From: CAWDVR01 sp044869805
GTDB taxonomy: Bacteria > Acidobacteriota > Thermoanaerobaculia > Multivoradales > SZUA-115
Assembly (NCBI GenBank): GCA_044869805.1
Contig: JBIOXV010000088.1
Span: 1 to 64,000, forward strand
Direction: 5' to 3'
Length of the DNA: 64,000 nucleotides
Below, piece by piece: positions 60,201 to 64,000 of the stretch. The position numbers and the translations under genes were made by a program. A model generated the notes under the pieces. That model did not search any database. It was not told where the DNA came from and was given only the letters and a program-made list of their open reading frames with translations. Every line of letters begins with the position of its first letter. Position 1 is the stretch's first letter.

Positions 60201-63200
60201 CCGTGGGGTCGGCCGCGGCGGGAGTGGCCGGGTCGTCCGAGGCCACGGCGGCAAGACCGGCCGCCTCGACCGTCGCCTGGTTGGCAATCGCGGTCACCGT
60301 GTACGGCAGGCCGGCGTCGATGCGCACGCGGAAGGAGGCGGTGGCACTGGCGCCTGCCGCGAGCTCGCCGAGCGCGACCTCGACTGGCGACTCCGAGACC
60401 ACCGTGCCCTGGCTGGTCTGCAGGCTGCCGGGGACCACCGAAGTGTCTGCCGGCGCCGGGTCGGTGATCGCCACCTCGGCCGCGCCCGCGTTGCCGTCGT
60501 TGGCCACCACGATCTGGTAGAGCACGGCGTCGCCGGGCGAGGCCACACCGTCGCCGTCCAAGTCCTCGACCAGCGAGTCGCGCTTCTCCACCCGCAGGCG
60601 CGCGGCGCTCTTCACCACGGTCACCGTCGGATCGGCCGTGCCGCCCGCCGCCGGGTCGTCGGTCAGCACAGATTCCAGCTCGGCGCAGTCGACGGTGCCC
60701 TGGTTCGCCACCTCGGAGATCGTTGGTGGAAACGCGGCGTCGAGCCGCACCCGGAAGCGCACCTCGACGGGTGTGCCCGGCGCCAGCTCGCCGATCTCGA
60801 CCGCGACCGGGCTCTCGCCGGTGACCGTGCCCTGGGTGGTCGAGATCGAGCCGGCGACCAGGGTCGTGCGCTGCGGAACCGGATCGTCGAAGGTGACGCC
60901 CGTGGCCGGCGTGTTGCCGGTGTTGCGGATCGTCACCGTGTACTCGAGCGTGTCGCCCGGGCTCGGGAGGCCGTCGGCGTCGGCATCGACCACCAGCGCA
61001 TCGACCTTCTCCGCCGCGATCCTGGGCGCCGCGACCACCACCACCGTCACCGTCGCGTCAGCCGTGCCGCCTACCGCCGGGTCGTCGGTGAGCACGGCGG
61101 GCAGCTCGGCGCTGGTGACAGAGCCCTGGTTCGACACCTGGCTCACCCCGGCCGGCAGCGGCGAGGCGATCGCGACGCGGAAGGAGACGGTGGCGGCGGC
61201 GCCGGCCGCAAGCTCGCCGAGCGCGACTTCGACCGGCGACTCCGAGACCACCGTGCCCTGGCTGGCCTCGACCGAGCCCGCGACCACGGCGGTGTGGGCC
61301 GGAGCCGGGTCGGTCAGAATCACGCCGGTCGCCGCGGCGTCGCCGGTGTTGGTCAGCGTGATCGTGTAGGCGAGCTCGTCGCCCGGGCTCGACACGCCGT
61401 CCTCGTCGGGGTCGGCGGCGAGCGCCGCGGTCTTGGTCGCGGCCAGCGCCGGCTCTCCGCCGGCGACGGTGAAGGCGAGCTCGCGCTCGGCACGGTTGCC
61501 GGCGGCGTCGGTCGCCACCACCCGCAGCAGGTGCTCGCCGCCCTCTTCGACCGGCGTGCCGGAGACGAAGAGCACGCCGTCGAGGCCGATCGAGACCGGC
61601 CCCGGGTGCGCGTCGGTGACCGTGATCACCGGCACCACGCCCGGCTCGTAGCTGCCGCCCTCCTCGACTCCGGTGATGGCAATCACCGGCGGCGTCAAGT
61701 CCGCGGTGAAGCCGCGCGGAGCGCTGGTGCCCGTGTTGCCCCAGGCATCGGTGGCCCGCGCCAGGCCCAAGTGCTCGCCCTCGGCCAGGCCGGCGAGCAG
61801 GCGCCGCCACTGGCCCTCGGCGCCGTCGCCGGGCTCGAGCGCCAGCCAGTCGCCGCCGTCGATCGACACCTCGGCGCGGGCCACGAGCGACAGGGCGTCG
61901 AAGGCGGTCGCCACCACCTCGCCGCCGGCGCCGAGCAGCGCGCCCTCGGCCGGCACCGCCACCGTCACCACCGGCGGCGTGCGGTCGAAGGTGGTGAAGG
62001 AGACGGCGTCGAGCAGGTGCGGGGCGGGCGCGCCGCCACCGGTGCTGAACGTCGCCTCGAGCACGGCGATGAAGCTCCCCAGGCCGAGCTCGGCGGTGGC
62101 GAAGCTGAGCGTGCCCTCGGCCGGGGTCGCCGGGCCGAGGTCGGCGATGAGCTCGCGGCTTGCCCGCACCGCGCCGCTCGCCGGCTCGCGGAGGGTGACG
62201 CGGATCGGCGTCCCCGGCAGTGTCTGGGTGGCGGTCACGCGGTAGGCGACGTCGAGCGGCACGCCGAGCGCCGGCGTCAGATCGGTGAGGCTCAGGGTGC
62301 CGGCGACCGCCGGCGGCTGGGCCGCGAACAGCTCGAACAGAGTGCCGGCCTCGGCCGCGGTCTCGCCGCCGCGCTCGACCGCGAAGCGCACGCGATAGGT
62401 GCCGGCCGGCGCGGCGCCGCTCGGCCAGTCGAAGCGCACCGTGCCCACTTGAGAAGGCAGCAGGTCGCCCAGCGCCTGGGCCAGCTCGGCGACCAGGCCG
62501 CCGCCGGCGTCGAGGATCGTGACCCGCGCCTCGGCGCCGGATACCGCCGTGTTGCCGGCCACGTACTCGACGCTGCCGGAGACGCGCACCGTGGAGCCGC
62601 GCGGGTAGCTGGCGCGGTCGGTTTCGACGCGCGCCGCGAGCTGCACCAGCTCGACGATCGCGAACGGCGCCAGCGCCTCGTCCACCGGCGCGCCGGCCGC
62701 GCTCGTCAGCCGCGCCCGCACCCGGTAGCCGCCGGCGAAGGTGTCGCCGGTCGGCCAGGTGGGCGTGAAGCTGAGCCTCCCGGCGAAGGGCAGCGCCGTG
62801 ATCGGCTGCGTCAGCAGGTCCGCGACCAGGAAGCCCTGCGCGTCCTCCACCACCACCTCGAGCGTGCCAGTGAAGGCATCGCCGAAGTTGACCACCTCGA
62901 CGCTCGCCTCGACCGCCTGGCCGGAGAGGTACTGCTGGCGGTCGGTGGCGACGGCGACCCCCGGGCGGCCGGGCTCGCCGACCAGGAAGGCGCGCTCGGC
63001 GCGGTTGTCGGTCTCGCTCACCTCGGGCAGAGCGGCGAGCGGGTCGGCGGCGGCGATCAGGCTGTAGGAGCCCGGCTCGCCGTCGAGCACCAGCGGCCGG
63101 GAGATGGTCACCGAGCCGCCGGCCGGGATCGCCGGCAGCTCCGGCCCGGATACCACCTCGGCGAAGAGCCCTTGCGGGCCGAACACCACGATCGAGAGGT

Positions 63201-64000
63201 CGGCCTGCGGCGAGGCCGCGGCGCCGGTGTTGCGCACCGTCACCGAGAGCTGCGCCGTGGCGCCCACCACCACCGCCTCGGGCAGCACCGCGAGGTCGGT
63301 CTCGGTGACGCCCAAGTTGGGCCGGTTGGAGACCACGAGCTGGATCTCGACCGGCTCGGAGGCCGGGCTGACGTTGCCGGCGGCGTCGGTCGCCGTGGCG
63401 GTCAGGGTGTTGGTGCCAGGCACCAGGGCCACCGACGGCGCCAGGAAGCGGCCGGCGGGCTCGATGCGCAGCACCTCGCCGGCGACCTGGACCAGCCAGA
63501 AGCCGCTCGCCACCGAGTCGAGGCGGGCGAAGAAGCCGGCGTAGGGCCCGGCCGCCAGGTCGAGCAACTGGAGCGGCTCGCCGCCGGCGAGCGGCGCCAC
63601 GAACACGCCGGCGTCGTCCACCACGAAGCCCACGGCGCGGCCGTCCGCCGACCAGTGCGGATCGCGGTGCGCGGCGGGGCCGGAGGTCAGATCGGTGATC
63701 GCGCCGTCGGCGAGCCGGTAGGAGCGCACCTGCTCGTCGCCGGAGGCGGTCGAGGTGTAGAGCAGCTCGCCGCCCGAGGGCGAGAACCGCGGCCATGCGG
63801 CGCCCGCCTCGGCCTCCACCACCGCCACCTCGGCGGAGGGCAGGCGCAGCAGCTCGATCGCCGGCGCCGGCTCCGCCCGGCGGTAGGCCAGGGCGTCGCC
63901 GCGCGGCGAGAACACCAGGCTGTCGGCGTCGATCTCGAAGTCGGAGAACGGCGCCAGGCGCGTCCAGCTCGCGGCCGTGGGATCGAACAGCCAGAGCGCG
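57211..64000 (-). CDS. giant secreted multi-domain protein with choice-of-anchor A domain (5' end outside window)
   Basis: The frame is open from the right edge to a TGA at 57211, at least 2260 residues. From the N-terminal side visible domains are: a WD40/TolB-like stretch (GDALAYRR, FSPSGGELLYTS), CARDB (about 63.3-63.0 kb), several Ig-like domains, three DUF11-type repeats (about 61.4-60.2 kb; DALVVDADADGLPSPGD, ATGVTFDDPVP), three Calx-beta domains, two copies of a CPxSPGYWKxH domain (near 59.8 and 58.3 kb), and at the end a choice-of-anchor A domain (57.2-57.96 kb; GGFNVFVFGNLAQNGSDTEGR, SILAPYAAVQFNNG). All are extracellular or surface modules. It overlaps the Rhs start as ATGA, so both giants are made from one message. 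It could anchor or display the Rhs protein; this is inference. Confidence 0.88.
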   Translation of the reverse strand, partial: ALWLFDPTAASWTRLAPFSDFEIDADSLVFSPRGDALAYRRAEPAPAIELLRLPSAEVAVVEAEAGAAWPRFSPSGGELLYTSTASGDEQVRSYRLADGAITDLTSGPAAHRDPHWSADGRAVGFVVDDAGVFVAPLAGGEPLQLLDLAAGPYAGFFARLDSVASGFWLVQVAGEVLRIEPAGRFLAPSVALVPGTNTLTATATDAAGNVSPASEPVEIQLVVSNRPNLGVTETDLAVLPEAVVVGATAQLSVTVRNTGAAASPQADLSIVVFGPQGLFAEVVSGPELPAIPAGGSVTISRPLVLDGEPGSYSLIAAADPLAALPEVSETDNRAERAFLVGEPGRPGVAVATDRQQYLSGQAVEASVEVVNFGDAFTGTLEVVVEDAQGFLVADLLTQPITALPFAGRLSFTPTWPTGDTFAGGYRVRARLTSAAGAPVDEALAPFAIVELVQLAARVETDRASYPRGSTVRVSGSVEYVAGNTAVSGAEARVTILDAGGGLVAELAQALGDLLPSQVGTVRFDWPSGAAPAGTYRVRFAVERGGETAAEAGTLFELFAAQPPAVAGTLSLTDLTPALGVPLDVAYRVTATQTLPGTPIRVTLREPASGAVRASRELIADLGPATPAEGTLSFATAELGLGSFIAVLEATFSTGGGAPAPHLLDAVSFTTFDRTPPVVTVAVPAEGALLGAGGEVVATAFDALSLVARAEVSIDGGDWLALEPGDGAEGQWRRLLAGLAEGEHLGLARATDAWGNTGTSAPRGFTADLTPPVIAITGVEEGGSYEPGVVPVITVTDAHPGPVSIGLDGVLFVSGTPVEEGGEHLLRVVATDAAGNRAERELAFTVAGGEPALAATKTAALAADPDEDGVSSPGDELAYTITLTNTGDAAATGVILTDPAPAHTAVVAGSVEASQGTVVSESPVEVALGELAAGAAATVSFRVAIASPLPAGVSQVSNQGSVTSAELPAVLTDDPAVGGTADATVTVVVVAAPRIAAEKVDALVVDADADGLPSPGDTLEYTVTIRNTGNTPATGVTFDDPVPQRTTLVAGSISTTQGTVTGESPVAVEIGELAPGTPVEVRFRVRLDAAFPPTISEVANQGTVDCAELESVLTDDPAAGGTADPTVTVVKSAARLRVEKRDSLVEDLDGDGVASPGDAVLYQIVVANDGNAGAAEVAITDPAPADTSVVPGSLQTSQGTVVSESPVEVALGELAAGASATASFRVRIDAGLPYTVTAIANQATVEAAGLAAVASDDPATPAAADPTVTLVLITPAISIADAAAGESAAAITFTVSLSRAGNREVSVAFATADLTATAGADYTAASGTLAFAAGETSKTVTVGLLGDATDEPDETFRATLSAPVNATLADAEATGTIADDEVTAVFCPKSPGYWKTHPSAWPAQQLVLGGVTYNASQLSTFLGYGGSDAATKLARQLVATKFNLLAGSSPSIQPVVAQADSFLAAHPPGSNPTGSARTQANNLKAQLEAYNTGGCQVTVAIADASVEEGHGDPPPAEAVLTVSLSAPIDEDLTVSFATADGTALAGQDYVQKSGQVTVPAGAATAELRVTVSGDVVLEGDETFRVTLSNPSRGTLADGEATVTVVDDESCAGPNLLANAGAEAALSGGEVPGWDEVQSSSWQRRGGDDPAAVEGGYSFFAGEVPEAELAQDVSLAAYEEAIAAGGQRFAFRGFVRTRDEVPADAARLVLEYRDQANAAVLASFDSGELAAAEEWLEVSDVREAPAGTGWVRVRLIAVRYGEEGAADAYFDGFELFSLDTPVLVVGDTLAHEPEAGGETEASFELRLSCASPQPVTVVTSTADGTATAGSDYQAALEVTQTIAARESSKAVPITVLGDAVTEGDEHFALEIESAEGAVVHDREGLALIVEELASETCPRSPGYWKNHQSEWPAEELLIGGVTYDAEAIAALLDYGGPDAATKLARQLVATRFNLLAGADPFIAPSAAAADDFLAAFPPGSHPQGPDRDRAESLADALEGYNTLECGGGGGCSATPLGLAGGFNVFVFGNLAQNGSDTEGRMAAGGSVQLNSYSVGELEPNPPGAQDVLVAGGHLSFANGTVRGGDVVYGLTQQILNVNVPDGVVRQGAPIDFAAERTAQQARSASLAALAANGSTQVTPWGAITLTGTDPVRNVFTLTTAQLQTASSFTIQAPAGSSVVVNLAGTSAAMQNFGFSLSGPARERVLFNFHQATSLQMSSIGVEGSILAPYAAVQFNNGVIHGSLVAASLQGNGQSNRRPFEGCLP

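Overview
The window is GC-rich (near 70 percent) bacterial chromosome. It encodes outer-membrane and lipoprotein-type exports (a beta-barrel, lipobox proteins), CorA, an ECF sigma cluster, very large secreted repeat proteins, BNR/sortilin-type propellers and a secreted protein ending in a DGFESGDTSAWS-type tail. Together these suggest a Gram-negative of the Acidobacteriota type, perhaps Thermoanaerobaculia. This placement is an inference from gene content; no rRNA or tRNA gene is visible to confirm it.

Layout. 1-1.2 kb: end of a TPR protein and a PIN/Phd toxin-antitoxin pair. 1.2-9.9 kb: secreted S10 serine carboxypeptidase, FHA/sigma-54-type regulator, M29 aminopeptidase, large BNR-repeat protein and a LOG-family hydrolase. 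10.2-12 kb: small secreted peptide followed by a zinc-motif TPR protein. 12.1-14.8 kb: nuclease-Rad3 helicase fusion, a nested palindromic element, and a possible sRNA with a strong terminator. 14.8-17.5 kb: aspartyl protease remnant, AraC regulator coupled to a lipoprotein, CorA. 17.5-22.7 kb: ECF sigma/anti-sigma/periplasmic-sensor-like operon, then a sensor Ser/Thr kinase translated with a cupredoxin. 22.6-26.2 kb: second nested palindromic element, then LuxE-like and LuxC-like acyl reductase partners around a VOC protein. 26.2-30.8 kb: outer-membrane barrel, thioredoxin plus MauE-like membrane protein, FHA-RDD protein. 30.8-34.8 kb: UvrA-type protein and a lipoprotein. 34.9-37.1 kb: a toxin-antitoxin island with two complete modules nested between two vapB genes whose vapC partners are truncated. 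37.1-44.8 kb: two large divergent secreted proteins, a propeller/di-haem fusion and a BNR protein. 45-64 kb: DCC protein, a small secreted protein, a candidate immunity gene, a 3574-residue Rhs protein, and the 3' part of another giant secreted protein running off the right edge.

Gene coupling is frequent. ATGA or GTGA overlaps join the ECF operon, three toxin-antitoxin pairs, AraC/lipoprotein, and the chain giant anchor protein -> Rhs -> candidate immunity protein. Several genes without a ribosome binding site have a TANNNT box 6-9 bases before the start codon, which suggests leaderless transcripts.

The most unusual material is not protein-coding. There are two copies of a 67-bp core held inside long inverted arms of unrelated sequence, a 29-bp perfect inverted repeat that writes the end of a VOC protein, GTAG-footed REP-like palindromes that supply stop codons and a promoter box, and a compact terminator-ended candidate sRNA with an anti-Shine-Dalgarno segment. 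The Rhs/immunity pair and the vapBC-nested island are the strongest candidates for new toxin biology.
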